Assembly: GCA_916613615.1 (NCBI GenBank)
Contig: OU744732.1
Location: forward strand, 35,748,478-35,812,477
Reading direction: 5' to 3'
DNA length: 64,000 nt
From: Steromphala cineraria
Taxonomy: Eukaryota; Mollusca; Gastropoda; Trochida; Trochidae
Position numbers and translations under genes: made by a program. This document shows positions 1 to 11,599 of this stretch, piece after piece. Under the pieces are notes generated by a model, which saw only the letters and a list, made by a program, of their open reading frames with translations, searched no databases and was not told the DNA's origin. Every line of letters starts with the position of its first letter. Position 1 is the first letter of the stretch.

Positions 1-2462
1 TAATAATTCAAGTCCATAATAAGTGAAATAAAAAAGTGATAATCATTACCCCATGTCTTTCCAAAAGAAGGCAAAAACTCTTACTTAATAATGTAGCAAA
101 TAATTTTCTCTAAATCCACTTTATCTCATGTTCTAATGATAATCTCAAAGCACAGTCCATCCAGCTGTTGAATGGGTATTTTAAAAACAAACACAGGAAA
201 ACTTAATAGAGTCACTGTGTTAAAAGAAATAAAGCTTTCATTATTCTCGAGTAGACACTGACCAAAACCTTCCCGTGATGCACCGCGAGGTTGTAACAAG
301 GAACAACTTTTTTCGGATTTTGTTTTTAGAAACAGACTAAAGTGATGCCAGGACTAAAAATATTTTTGTCAGAAACGAAGCAAACTTTCAACATAATTTT
401 CTAAAATTATTCAGGAGTTTTGACATCCTTTTATCAAAGCCCAACATGAACAGAAATTGAGGTCCAGGTTTCATTATATTCTAGGATGCAGGAAAAAACA
501 TTTTCCTTTGTCAACTTCAGGAAAAAATCTTGCTGTGTGATTTGCATATGATGCGGGCGAAAACAAGAAACAATTATTTAAGATAGGGTACAGGAAGTCG
601 GTTGATTATTTGCAATACTTTTATAATCTAGCTTTTTGTTCTTAAGAACATTACAAGGAACTTGAAATTTGAACTTCTATACACTAAGACCATATCATAT
701 GCATCTTTTATCAACAAGTCTGTAAATTGTGCCAATATTACTGTCATTTTTCAACTGTGCCAATGTTACTAACATTTTTCAATTGTGCATATATTTCTTT
801 GTCAATTTCATACATAGCGAAATCTGAAAAACGTCCTATCACATTCTTACTTAAACCCCTTTACATGATAAAATGTAATATTTCTAAGGTAACCTTAAAC
901 TAGTGTGATACTACTGAAAATAGGTCCTCACAGTAGTGACGTCATAATGTAAGCAAACTGGCGGGAATGTCAGTTTCAGAAAACTGTCAGCAATTATGTT
1001 GATCTATATATGCGGGTTATAAAAAGAAGGCTCAGTTTCCTATCATTCAGTACTACTCGTGAAAGTATTGAGTTTAAACTCGCTTTTTCTCGTTTTTACT
1101 GAGTCATAAGCTCGTTTGATGATAGAGTAGTGAATGAAAGGTTGTTTAGTTTCCACTATGTATGTCACATATATAATATATAGGCCAACTTCTTTGTACA
1201 GTATATGTGACCCTTTTTGTGTATTCAATTGTTGTGAGACACCAAGCAAGCTTTGAAATAATATTGATGTAGAACAGAGTGAAAGAGGATATGGTCATAC
1301 ATATATACATGTAAGGCCTATTCAAAATGAATTTAAACAAAACATGTTCATAAACTTTTATTTACTTACAAGACATTCCAATAAAACTAAATCCATTCAA
1401 TTCAAGCTATATTCATCTTCCATTGAACATGAGAAATATCTATAAGAATTCCATTATAAAAAAACTAGTAAGTCATCTACTGTCAATCTGCATAATCATT
1501 ATCAAATTAAAGAGCCATTAATCAAAGTATCAAAAAATGATAAAAGGAAATGGTAAAATATATCATATCAGCACTTTTGATGCATAAAGTGAATAAATCG
1601 CTGATCAGGTTTGATCAGCAGAGGCATTTTCATACAGAGTACAGTCATTATAAAACAAAAGAATCAGTGTCACCCAATAAGAAACTATAAATTAATTATT
1701 GAATATGTATTTTACTACTTTCATTATTTCCAAGAATTTTGTATTCACAACAATAATTTATGAAAAAGTTAATAAACAGTGCAATTAAGTGCATTTTAGC
1801 TGTCCCAAGATAGTTTTGTACTGCTTATTTGGCAGATTGGTATGCAGAATTTAGAAAAATTAAAATTATATGCTGAATTAACTGAGATTTTACCTAGAAA
1901 TTATAAACCTTTTAGCTTTTGCAGTTAAAACTGCATTTACGTCACAAAAATCAAAAAATGTCCAAAAGCTGGATTGTTAAATTGATAAAACAAAGCGAAA
2001 TGTTACATACAAACTGGTATCAAATAAGTAACCCTAAAATTATGTATGTTATTGTTATTTACTTCGTGGCTTTCTGGTTGGTACAATAGGATTTCAAATA
2101 AATATGCTGCCAGTGATAGAAAACTTGTTATATTCTTAGAAATTTAAAAAATTTGTTAGATTATTATTTCTCTGAAATATTCATGTAAAACTCACTAACA
2201 CCTGTACATCTTACATAAATCCTGGCATGTTATTTTTAAACATGAAAAATACAATGAATATGAAAAAATATATATTTCTTGTATCAATCCCTTGCTTTGA
2301 TGATTTCTATTCCAAGACATATCAGAAATCAGAAGTTAAAGACACAATGTCATGTCCAATGTCAAAGGAAGCAATGCGATAATAGAAAATAAGCTAATCA
2401 ACAAAAATATGTATACATTAAAAGAGTATAAAAATTTCATAGACATTTTCGGAAAAGTTAAG
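1..2462. other. Non-coding 3' flank of copy A
   Basis: AT-rich DNA downstream of the minus-strand gene remnant. I see no gene in it. Short open frames at 1043-1340 lack any recognisable motif and fall in sequence that the paralogous flanks do not keep open. A TGACGTCA-type CRE-like word lies near 936. The stretch about 960-1160 matches copies B and C, so it belongs to the duplicated unit. Confidence 0.6.
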
Positions 2463-3066
2463 GGATCAAACAAATCACAAATGTGCTAAAGCTACTAATG
2501 GGTGAGTTTAATGTCTGAAGAGTATAAAACATAACATTCTCTCCTAATTCGACTACTCCTAGTACACCCGGTGTTTTATCATAGCTCATCTAATACACTT
2601 TGTTTGGTAAAAAATTAGATTCCAAACATAAAAATTAAACCGTCTTACTTCACTTCCTATTTCTGTAGCCAGAGACATTGTCATTAGTTTCTTTTCACTG
2701 CTGTTAAAAAACAGACCATTGGTGATGTCAAGAGTAACTGCATAAATTCTGGACCCGGTGTCCAGGTTCCTTAATCCAGTGCCATTATAAAATATCTTGA
2801 ACAGCCTATCACTTTGACAAACATATATAGTTTTTATTTTTGGGTTAAGGGACATAGCAAGAGGGGAACTACTATAACTTGATAAACTAACTAATGAATT
2901 TAACCTTTCCCCACGTAGACCAATTCTACTTATTGTCTTTATGGGGTGATATGCGGCAAGGAAGACAATTCCTCTTTCTTCATCAGCTGCCATTCCACTT
3001 GTTCTTATCTTGTTCCTTATTATTGACGCCTTGATTTTACAGAGAAAGAAAGCTGGCAACCTGCAT
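2463..3066 (-). pseudogene. Broken copy of the coiled-coil/propeller gene (copy A)
   Basis: Remnant of the secreted gene that is intact at 16067-17674 and 37941-39497. Reading the minus strand, the equivalent ATG is at 3066 and is followed by only nine codons of signal peptide (MQVASFLSL) and a TAA at 3039-3037. The rest of the signal peptide, the whole coiled coil, the Thr-rich linker and the start of the globular domain are missing: roughly 1 kb is deleted relative to copy B. After the junction, about 140 residues of the C-terminal domain remain readable, with the family words GMAADEERGIVFL and NGTGLRNLDTGS. One base is missing relative to copy B near 2605, which shifts the frame and ends the reading at 2586. 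The flanking DNA, including the upstream TATA-like region, is conserved, so this is a decayed tandem duplicate and not a retrocopy. An open frame starting at 3080 crosses the junction but uses a non-orthologous ATG. Confidence 0.85.
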
Positions 3067-4812
3067 CTCAAATTACACATAGAGCTGTTAACACAGTCAC
3101 TTTCAGTGCAGCGATGAAGCGCTCGCTTATAGCATGCGACCTAGATTCATATATTTACCTTGACACTTACTCAGGACATGCACATACTACATGCAGTTGG
3201 CAAATATCCATGTTAAAAGAGAAGTAGATACGATATAGGCTACATTTAGTAGTAAGGTCAGCTTGACATATGATTAAAGGTGAACTGGTTTCATGTATTG
3301 ACAGAGGGTAACACTATAAAATGATTGTTGAAAGGTATGATATTGACTCTTATCTTGGTTTGTAATATCTCTTTAGATTTTGCTTACTAATACAGTATAT
3401 GGTGTACAATTTCACTGTTTTAAAAATGTAGAAATCTTACTTCAAAAAGTAAATTATCATTTAAAATATATTATCTTAATTTATTGACTTTTGTTATGTT
3501 AAGTTCCCTATGAACAAAATAGTACATAAGACGTTTATACAATGCTGAATATGTTTGCACCGTTAACTTGATCTCGTACCACCATTTGTGGTTGTGATTG
3601 ACAAGATTGACTGATTGATTAATTGCTATCTATGTTAAGGAGATAAAATAATCCATGTGAGGATTAGAAACAATTGCCAAATGAATTAAATGTTTTAAAG
3701 GAGATAAATCCTTCAAAAACCTGAATGTTTTACCATCAAAAAAGAAGTAGACGGAAAAATCTCATGAATAAATTTTAAAAAGTGTTTGTTTATAAATAAC
3801 TCAATTGAACTAAACACTTCAAAACCCAAACAAAATATTTTGCGATCGAAAATCCACATACCATTCCATGAGAAAGATCATGAAATGTGTGTGATGAAAA
3901 TTTAGTCACCAGAGTAACATGATACATAAATATACAAGTAGCCTCTTGATAAGCAAAGTCCAAAAAGTCCAAAAGACCAGAACAACTGGTTGTAGAGGGT
4001 TATGTGTTGGTTTACACGTTTTTGCCTTATTGACCACTCTTTCCTGTTACATTCATCTGATAAGTAGAAAGATTGACATACAGAATACATTTTATCTTGT
4101 TATATTTCCCAAATGTTGAGCACTGTATACTAAACTCTTACTAGGTCAAACTTAGCAAACAGCATTGGTTTCTGCAAGGATTAGTGAAATGAAAATCCTT
4201 ATTACTCAAAGGGTTGAAAATAGTAGTGCAATATTTTCAATATGAGCACATGTGCAATTTTCACCTTTGCCAAGCTACGATTGTTGTAGAGCAAATGCAC
4301 ATATTTGTTCGCCTAAGATGTCATAACATTGTTCGTGACGTCATGGCAACCGACCGTCACTAGAGAAGCAGCCTATTTCTTGGATATTTGCAAGTTATTT
4401 GCAGCGTTATTAGTTTTTCCCAAAGAACATATTCATTGTCACTCAGTGTTTTGGGGGAAATTACAAGATTATTGTGTCATCTATGAAAAATAATATATTG
4501 TTTTGGGCAAAGGTTATATTGGGCATATTTTGAAGAAAGAAAATTTGCTTCGATATTCCTGGTTAAATCTGAATTTGAAATTCAAAACTTGTTTCCTCCT
4601 TCAATCTGTCAAAAATTTCAGCACTTTCTCTAAGGCCTAGTAACGTGACTTCAAATGGTGAATATGCTCAGAAAAGCTCATTACATAACAGTTAAAGATA
4701 CACATTGAATTTATCAACATAAAACCTGAAGAATCCTCAACATGTTAAAACTTCGGTGAAGTTTCTCCTTGATGCAAGTGTAGATATAGCAAATTCTAAT
4801 ACATTGATAAAA
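3067..4812. other. Upstream flank of copy A, non-coding
   Basis: Holds the promoter-proximal region of the remnant (CTTATA at 3126-3131 corresponds to the TATA-like site of copy B) and about 1.7 kb of AT-rich DNA matching copy B at 17750-18703 and 28303-29365. At about 3870 copy A has an uninterrupted site where copy B carries the 9.6-kb insertion. A TGACGTCA-like word lies in the conserved stretch near 4335. No gene is seen. Confidence 0.7.
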
Positions 4813-4844
4813 TGTTTAAGAAAAAAAGGCCCACAGGGGCCACT

Positions 4845-5305
4845 GCATTCTACAGTCCATCCGACTGCATACTACAGTCCATCCGACTGCATACTACAGT
4901 CCATCCGATTGCATGCTACAGTCCATCCGACTGGAAGAAAAACAGCACAACACAGTCCATACATGTATGTCTGCATATACATCACATTACAGCCCAGCCC
5001 ATCTGATTGGATCCACCACCAGTCCATTCAACTGGATACTACAGTCCATCCGACTGCATGCTACAATCCATCCGACTGCATGCTACAGTCCATCTGACTG
5101 CATGCTACAATCCATCCGACTGCATGCTACAGTTCATTCGACTTCATGCTACTGTCCATCCGACTGCATGCTACAATCCATCCGACTGCATGCTACAGTC
5201 CATCCGACTACATGCTACAAGCCATCCGACTGCATGCTACAGTCCATCCGACTGCATGCTACAGTCCATCTGACTGCATGCTACAATCCATCCGACTGCA
5301 TGCTA
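4845..5305 (+). repeat. 22-bp satellite array 1
   Basis: About 20 copies of a 22-bp unit (ACAGTCCATCCGACTGCATGCT and variants). It is interrupted at about 4928-5027 by a spacer containing CATACATGTATGTCTGCA and CATCTGATTGGATCCACCA. The same spacer sits next to array 2 (31940-32000) and at 31019-31085. Because 22 is not a multiple of 3 and the unit has no stop in any forward frame, all three frames stay open and repeat a 22-residue cycle. These are not genes. Confidence 0.95.
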
Positions 5306-5330
5306 TAGTGAAACTATTCAAATATATTAA

Positions 5331-5416
5331 ATGATGATGATGATGATTATGATGATTATGATGATGATGATGATCATCATCATCATCATAATCATCATAA
5401 TCATCATCATCATCAT
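5331..5416. repeat. Perfect 86-bp palindrome of ATG/CAT triplets
   Basis: The 43 bases at 5331-5373 are exactly the reverse complement of 5374-5416. The match includes the two TAT interruptions in the left arm, which are mirrored in the right arm. A degenerate ATC/GTC-rich tract follows to about 5640. The centre is GATC at 5372-5375. Met/Ile-rich open frames here are an artefact of the repeat. Confidence 0.95.
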
Positions 5417-6254
5417 CATCATCATCAACATCATCATCGTCGTTATCATCGCCACTGTTATCTTAATTATCGTTTTCGTCTTGATCATCATCTTTAACCA
5501 CCTCGAGATAATGATTCAATTTGTCATTATCATTGTCATCGTCGTCATCTTGTCTTATCGTTGCCGTTCTCGTTCTCCTTTCATTACATCGTCACTTATA
5601 TTGTCTTGCTAAATGTCGTCATCACCCTTTTCGTTATCAATATCATAATTTTATTTGTCATTTCTCCTCCGCCATATTCAAAATCAACCTGTTCTGATAA
5701 AAAATATGTTTTATGACACGTCCATTTAAATGTCTACATTATGCCAACCAGGAATTCTCTTTTCCCATTTGGTTTTTCTTTTTACATCGTCTTTATTATG
5801 ACACGATAATATATCTACAAATACACACCACTTTTACCTTTCACATTAACCTTTTTAAGACCGCCCGCTGACATGCAGAAGTACTTTGGAGATAAGAAGC
5901 AGATAGAAAGAATATGGTCGGCCAAATAGATAGTAGGTTTACAGGGCCTGTATTATACTGATCCATCCATCTTCGTATCATAAGGTATCGTGTGGTGAGA
6001 ATATGTGAGACCAAAATAAATTGAAATATATTTGATAACAAGAAATATAAGGAAATGATGATCAATAACTGATATTGAATAAATCTCCTGAAGCATTTTG
6101 ATTGTTATTTTTCATTTGTTGTATGAACTCACATCATAGAACAGCCGTTTTCAACAATATATCTTACCGTTTTGTGCAAATAATTTTTTGAAATGTTCGA
6201 TATTCCTGGATGACTTAGGTCGATCTTTTGATTGTTGATTGCAGGCCAATTCGA
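5417..6254. other. Degenerate ATC-rich tract, then no feature
   Basis: 5417-5640 is a decaying (ATC)n-like pyrimidine-rich tract continuing from the palindrome. The rest is unremarkable AT-rich DNA. The short minus-strand open frame at 5841-6065 shows no recognisable domain. Confidence 0.5.
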
Positions 6255-6263
6255 AGAAATTTC

Positions 6264-6611
6264 TCACACAGGCAGATCAAGTCATGAAATGTTGATACAG
6301 CATCTGTTCTATTACGCTAATTTTGTAGGATAGAATGGGAGACGCCTGATTGGAGGCAATCAAAATTAGTTGTGCAATCAGCAACTCTGTTCTAAATTCA
6401 TCATTGCGGCAACTGAATAACGACAAAAGCAGTGTGATATGAACAACCCATTCCATGCGAGAAGTGTTGTCATTTGCTAGAGAAATTCAAATGGATTGTG
6501 ATGCATTTTTTTCCACCAAGGGAAACTGCCAGAACCCACGAATTTCGGCGAAATTGAACAGAGGCGGTATCAACATTTCTTGACTTGATCTGCCTCTGTG
6601 GGGAGTGAATG
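6264..6611. mobile_element. Non-autonomous TIR element with 9-bp TSD (copy 1)
   Basis: 348-bp element flanked by the direct repeat AGAAATTTC (6255-6263 and 6612-6620). The ends are imperfect inverted repeats about 60 bp long. The left end carries GGCAGATCAAGTCATGAAAT and the right end carries the complement ATTTCTTGACTTGATCTGCC. A related copy lies at 9038-9388 with its own 9-bp duplication. A 9-bp target duplication with long TIRs suits Mutator-like (MULE) transposons. No transposase is present, so it would need to be mobilised in trans. Confidence 0.8.
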
Positions 6612-6620
6612 AGAAATTTC

Positions 6621-7281
6621 ATATTTCCTTGGATTAATGAAATGTTATAACTATCTCCTAAATTCGAATATGCGTGATTTAGCGCCTTTAAGTACAGTTA
6701 TCCCGTCTCAACAACGTCCATGCAGTAAAGGACAGAGCTTCTCTGTTCAATAATATAAATAAACTGTTATAATTATATGGCGCTCTGGGATGGTTTTCAT
6801 GCACACATTAATTCTTAATTAACGATACTAGGTCTTACAGACCTCGATGTTCGTGGCAACCATTCACGAAAAGGTTTTGTTCTTTTTCGGTATCAGGACT
6901 GTTGTCGTCAGAACAGTCCTGATATAGGATGAAAGGACACTTATTAAGTTGTCTTTTAAACGACATAAAAAAATCAAATATATCAAAGAAAAATACATCA
7001 AATAATTATTCTCAACTACTAACTGTGTTTTAACTAATAACTGTGACCTAACACAGTAAGTAGTGTCTGTTCAAGTCAATTTTGAATTATTAATAACCCA
7101 TCCAATAATTTCATTGGTCAGGGCATTTGTAGCAAGTTGAAAAGGCATACAGAGGGAATTTGATATTTACAACTATGTATCTAAAATCTACAGCATTTTG
7201 TTTTCATTGTATTTAGAGGTAAAATAAATGCTTAAGACTGATTATCGATGAATCGTTTTAAAAGTAATCATGCTTTACTAA
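6621..7281. other. No supported feature
   Basis: AT-rich spacer between the TIR element and the LINE fragment. A small imperfect inverted repeat is visible at about 6888-6926 (TCAGGACTGTT and AACAGTCCTGA). No coding signal is seen. Confidence 0.5.
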
Positions 7282-8395
7282 ATTCCAATATATGCTAAAA
7301 ATGGTATCAACTGTGTATGTGATATGATTGATCAAAATGGAAATTTTCTAGGAAAAGCAGAGATTGAGAAAACATATGGAATTGACAATATAAACTTTTT
7401 ATACTTTGAAGGAATTAAAAGTGCAATTGTGGCATATTGTAAGTCACAAATTGTTGCAGTAGTAGGTAGAACTTTCTATCAAGTACATTACCAAATTTTA
7501 CCTCTTAATGTTTCTTGTATATGTGGACAAATTCGAAGGAGCAGAGATTTTTATAATGCACTTTCATCAAAATTTCAAGGGAATCCTACTGGTCAGGCAA
7601 AATGGGAAGAAATTCTTGATAAACATTATGACAAAGATGAAAGGTCAAATATTTATTTGATGGCAAACAGGTGCACTGAAAGTGTACACTTAAAATGGTT
7701 TCATTTCAAAATTGCCCACAATATTTTAATGACCAGGCATAAGTTATATTTGATGAAATATATTGACTCTCCAATGTGCTCCTTCTGCAAGTCCGTACCT
7801 GAAACAATAATACATTTACTGTGTGAATGTCCTTATTCTGTGACTGTATGGAAGGAACTGACCAAGTGGCTGGAAACATTGTCAGAGGGAAATATTGTAC
7901 TCTCACATGAAAACATTATATTTGGCTTTAAGGGTAAAAATAATAACCTACTAAATGTGGTAATTTTATTAATAAAACATTACTTGTATGAAACAAGTCT
8001 TAAAAATAATAACCCACTAAATGTGGTAATTTTATTAATAAAACATTACTTGTACAAAACAAGTCTTAAAAATACTATGCCCAATTTTATATTTGCCCAA
8101 AGAGAAATATTAAACTACTACAAAGCTACAAAATATATAGCTTTTTCAAATTCCAACCCAGCAAAATTCTATACTTTCTGGTCATCTTTCCACACACTAT
8201 TATCCAATGTGTCTGATGCATGACCTCTATCTATGATATGCTTGAATACGAACCTATTAAGGGTCAAGCATAATACATAATGTACATCAACCTACATTGT
8301 CTGTGTATATGTGTATATCCTCTACACCAACAGCTGAAAATGATTGTAACATGTGTATTGGGAAATAAAAACATTTTTAAAAAAATTTAAAAATT
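7282..8395 (+). mobile_element. 3' fragment of an L1/Tx1-like LINE
   Basis: A 5'-truncated LINE. The open frame 7282-8223 encodes the C-terminal part of ORF2, downstream of the reverse transcriptase. It contains LKWFHFKIAHNILMTRHKL and a Cys/His cluster (CSFC, then HLLCEC) typical of the zinc-binding tail of L1/Tx1-type ORF2 proteins. The minus-strand LINE at 21002-27212 has the corresponding LQFRIIHNIIPTKQFLYKI and CSFCEIEVETINHILWDC, but the two are well diverged, so they are different families. The frame is intact to a TGA at 8221-8223. A short 3' UTR leads to an A-rich tail at about 8362-8395. The frame contains a 66-bp tandem duplication (about 7939-8070) that repeats 22 residues (NNNxLNVVILLIKHYLYxTS). 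No endonuclease or RT core is present, so the fragment is immobile. Confidence 0.85.
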
Positions 8396-9028
8396 CCAAT
8401 ACCAAAATATATTGTAAAAAAAAAATCAGTTTAAAATAAAAGAGTTTCTATGTTTCCTTTCTCAAAACCTCAATATAAATTATAATATAGTGATAGATAA
8501 GAAAACCCTATACTTTCATAAGACTTTTCCCAACAATGTGTAATCAGGATATGACAGTTCAATAAACAGTTAGGGACCTCTCTATTCGTCAAGGTAGACC
8601 AAAACAAAGATTCCCCTTTTCTTGATTCATTTGCAACAGTATCGAACTGTATTTTGGTTAATTATTGGTCAATAAAATGAGAAAAATGAGAAAAGTATGC
8701 TGATCCTGTAAAGAGTTCAATCATCGAAGATAATAGTCATTATCTTTTTAGCCTTTGACCTGACCTGGAAACCTGCCAATTAAAAGCCGTATCTACATGC
8801 CTGACGTTGTTGAGTGTCAAAGTCAACTTCAGAATGATCTGCGCCGTCTTCCTACGCTAAGCCTCAAACGTGAGTTTCCGAACTGACAGAACTTCATTTG
8901 TCACCTTATCAAGATTAAGACCTCTTGCTTTTGTTTTGAACTATAAACGAACTATACATGCTTTATAGTGTTGAGCTGTTAGCAGTATTTTATGATGGCA
9001 CTGGGTTAAAGAACATAAACGCCGGTTT
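8396..9028. other. No supported feature
   Basis: AT-rich spacer. I see no ORF, repeat or RNA gene I can support. Confidence 0.5.
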
Positions 9029-9037
9029 AGGAATCAA

Positions 9038-9388
9038 CATTCTCTCTCAAAAGAGGAAGATCAAGTCATGAACTGTTGATTCAGCCTCTGTTATATTACG
9101 ACGAAATTCGTGAGTTCCGGCAGTTTCCCCTAGCGGAAAATATTGTACCACAATCCATTTGAATGTCTTTATCAAATGACAACGCTTCTCGAAAGGATGG
9201 TTCATATCACAATGCCCTTGTCATCATTTAGTAGCCAAAATAATGATTTAAGAACAGCGTCGCTGATTGCACAACTTACTTTGATTGCCCCCAATCAGGC
9301 GTCTCCCATAATATCCCATAAATCTCGGCGTAATATAGCAGAGGCTGTATCAACATTTCATGACTTGATCTGCCTCTGGGGAGAGAAT
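9038..9388. mobile_element. Non-autonomous TIR element with 9-bp TSD (copy 2)
   Basis: 351-bp relative of the element at 6264-6611, in the opposite orientation and flanked by AGGAATCAA (9029-9037 and 9389-9397). The left terminus begins with ATTCTCTCTC and the right ends with GAGAGAAT. Inside are AGATCAAGTCATGAACTGTT and the complementary CATTTCATGACTTGATCTGC. The open frame at 9143-9493 runs through the element and is not a gene. Confidence 0.8.
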
Positions 9389-9397
9389 AGGAATCAA

Positions 9398-10733
9398 TGG
9401 CGTAACTCTAGACATCACCAATTGTTTCCTGTATCATCTTTACAGCAACGTTGCTCTGGCTACCGATATTGGAAGGGAAGTGAGACAGTTTGACTTCAAT
9501 ATATGGAATTTAATTTCCTAACAAAACAAAGTGTATTACACGAGCTATCGTAATACACCTTTTGTAATAGTTATCAAGTAATTCTATTCAGTCAACTCAC
9601 CACAAATTGCACCAGAAATGATTTCAACTAATTTACAATCTATGACTATCCCTTAACAATATATAGAAAATCCAGGAAAATCTAAGTGTTGGGCAAATGT
9701 GGTTTTCAAGGTCATAGGTGTCACGGAAACAGATTTCGTATCAGATTTATATATATTCCCCTCTTATATGTATCATGTTGCATACCAAAGGAAAGCTAAT
9801 TGTTTTTCCTTTTCACGTATGTCACTTATATTAGACATCAATATAACATGTTATATAAATCATTTCTGTTGCAATTTGTGGTGGGCCATCTGATAAAACT
9901 ACTGGTCTATATGAGTGGTTGATTTAGAACACAATATTGTGTCTAAAACACTGCAGAGAGGTATGGGGGGAAGGGGCGAAAGGCGAGACTACGGTATTTG
10001 TTTTATACTCTAACTTCATCAAACGAGAAATGAAATAGAAGATATGTTTTATTCTTTTTATTTTGTTTATTTATATTTTTCTGATTAATGTTGTCTTTTT
10101 TGTTGCTTTTCTTATGTGACAAGATAATGTGTCAGTGACGTGAAACTTTTACCTAGATTATGTACAAGATCATTTTAAAATGACTATTTATGTGAAGATA
10201 CAGTTTTAGTATTAATCCAAAAATTTTCACTTTAACAAAAGATTAAGAAATAAATTGATAGAATATTTCTGTTGGGTATATATATAATAACCATTATTTT
10301 AGTATGTGCATGATTGTTACAATGTTAAAGATTAATTCAAAATCGTTTAACATCAAGTATAGATAAAGAGATAAAGATTTAGCAGTGAAAGAATAAAATT
10401 TATTCTACGTGTATGAAATATTTCAAATGTATACTGTACCTGCATTTATATGATTAATTTTCTTATTTCGAAATTTGCAGAATAAGGACCAAGACAGTCC
10501 TACAAAATAAACAGTTATAAGGCATGAATAAGGCACTAATTCTTACTAACTCCAGACAGGGAAAATACATGTTAACTGCTAGGAATAAAAAAGTATACAC
10601 CCCAGTCTGTTTACGTTTACTGAATATCAAAGAGACACGTGATGTTTTAAGTTATGTCAATTTAACACTCAACACTTTTTTTCAGTTATTTGAATAAATT
10701 AATTGGTGTCTGGTTCATGTTTTGTTAATATTT
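9398..10733. other. No supported feature
   Basis: AT-rich intergenic DNA. The start of the stretch (about 9495-9545) resembles the propeller gene C-terminus in the minus-strand sense (ATACACTTTGTTxxG-like words), but too little remains to annotate. Nothing else is recognisable. Confidence 0.4.
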
Positions 10734-10809
10734 CAATCTCATTAAATTAAGATCTATATCGCTCCACTACGCAACGAATATTAACATAGTAGAGCAATAG
10801 AGATCTTAA
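10734..10809. mobile_element. Terminal remnant of the CAATCT-type TIR element
   Basis: CAATCTCATTAAATTAAGATC followed by CGCTCCACTACG matches the termini of the 869-bp elements at 53182 and 54684. The segment folds on itself: AAGATCTATATCGCTCCACTA pairs imperfectly with TAGTAGAGCAATAGAGATCTT. It therefore looks like two ends joined after loss of the interior. A TTAA MITE is inserted at its right edge. Confidence 0.6.
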
Positions 10810-11102
10810 AGGGGCAGGAGCACGTTTTTAGGGGGTATTTTAGGTGGTGTCAGGAAAATGAAAGTAATGGTTCCTATTGAAAGACAATGTATTTAAACTA
10901 AATGGAGCAGTAATAATTCAAATATTTAATGTAATGTTTAGCCATGCGATTTCTTTTTCTTACACAAATTAAAGGTGTTCACACAAAATGGCCGCCAATG
11001 GATTTTTGGTGAATCTTTACACTTTGTCCTCGGACTATGGACGATCGGCCTGTGTAATGAGATTTTTAACACTGTCAATATAATACTTTCAGCATTCAAG
11101 TA
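10810..11102 (+). mobile_element. Truncated TTAA MITE
   Basis: Starts after TTAA (10806-10809) with AGGGGCAGGAGCACGTTTTT and follows the 357-bp family seen complete at 14499-14855 and 51227-51582, including AAAATGGCCGCCAATGGATTT. Similarity stops near 11102 and the right terminus is absent. The open frame at 10975-11241 overlaps this non-coding repeat. Confidence 0.8.
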
Positions 11103-11245
11103 TTATATGACCGATAAACTAACTCTTGTCCTTATCATAACGAGAATACATAAAAAACTCGAAATGTTTGTAATTGAAAACCTTACATCATCAACTAAAG
11201 TGTGTACTATAAGTTGTCAGACCGCGCCGAGGGGTAGATGAAATT

Positions 11246-11301
11246 TTGTATCCCACGTAAGTGTCCTTGTAGGTCTACAAGGACACTTACGCAGGATACA
11301 A
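11246..11301. repeat. Hairpin, 27-bp arms
   Basis: TTGTATCCCACGTAAGTGTC and the following bases to 11272 pair with the reverse complement ending at 11301, with two adjacent mismatches and a 2-base loop. It may be a small foldback element or the fused end of a DNA transposon. Confidence 0.85.
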
Positions 11302-11599
11302 TACTCATTGTTAGTCAATATTCAAAGTTTTAGCAACAGCCAGTACTTCTCGATAAGTTAAACAATTGATAATGTATCATATGTATTAATCTAATTACAT
11401 ACAAAATACCAAGTTGTTCATATCTCGACAAGAATTTAGATATGAAAGTTTATAACTCATAGTTCAATTTATGTAACCATATCAAAGTATGCTAACTCAA
11501 GCCGATGTTGCAGGTTTCACTGCAATGTAGCCACAATACCGTTGCGGGTTTTCCCCCTGCTTTTAACAAACATTTTTGGAGTTCAGCATTATTTTAAAT

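Larger units (their letters stand above)
184..4812 (-). repeat. Segmental duplication, copy A
   Basis: This block is homologous, in the same orientation, to copy B (from 13780) and more weakly to copy C (from about 36090). Homology starts at the shared words AACAAACACAGG (184 and 13780). It runs through the gene remnant at 2463-3066 and its upstream flank, and ends near the shared stretch after CTCAACATGTTAAAAC (4737 and 29304). The 22-bp satellite begins just past the end. Copies A and B share long flanks on both sides, so they separated more recently than C. The edges are judged by eye. Confidence 0.8.

Noticed and set aside
4756..5334. Overlapping plus-strand frames over satellite array 1
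   Set aside because: Same arithmetic artefact: three units of 22 bp give a 22-residue cycle in each frame.
5331..5612. Met/Ile-rich frame of 93 codons
   Set aside because: A translation of the ATG/ATC microsatellite palindrome, with no protein-like composition.
9143..9493. 116-codon plus-strand frame
   Set aside because: Runs through the TIR element at 9038-9388 and out the other side, with no motif.
10975..11241. 88-codon frame
   Set aside because: Overlaps a non-coding TTAA MITE. The complete copies of the family do not keep the frame.
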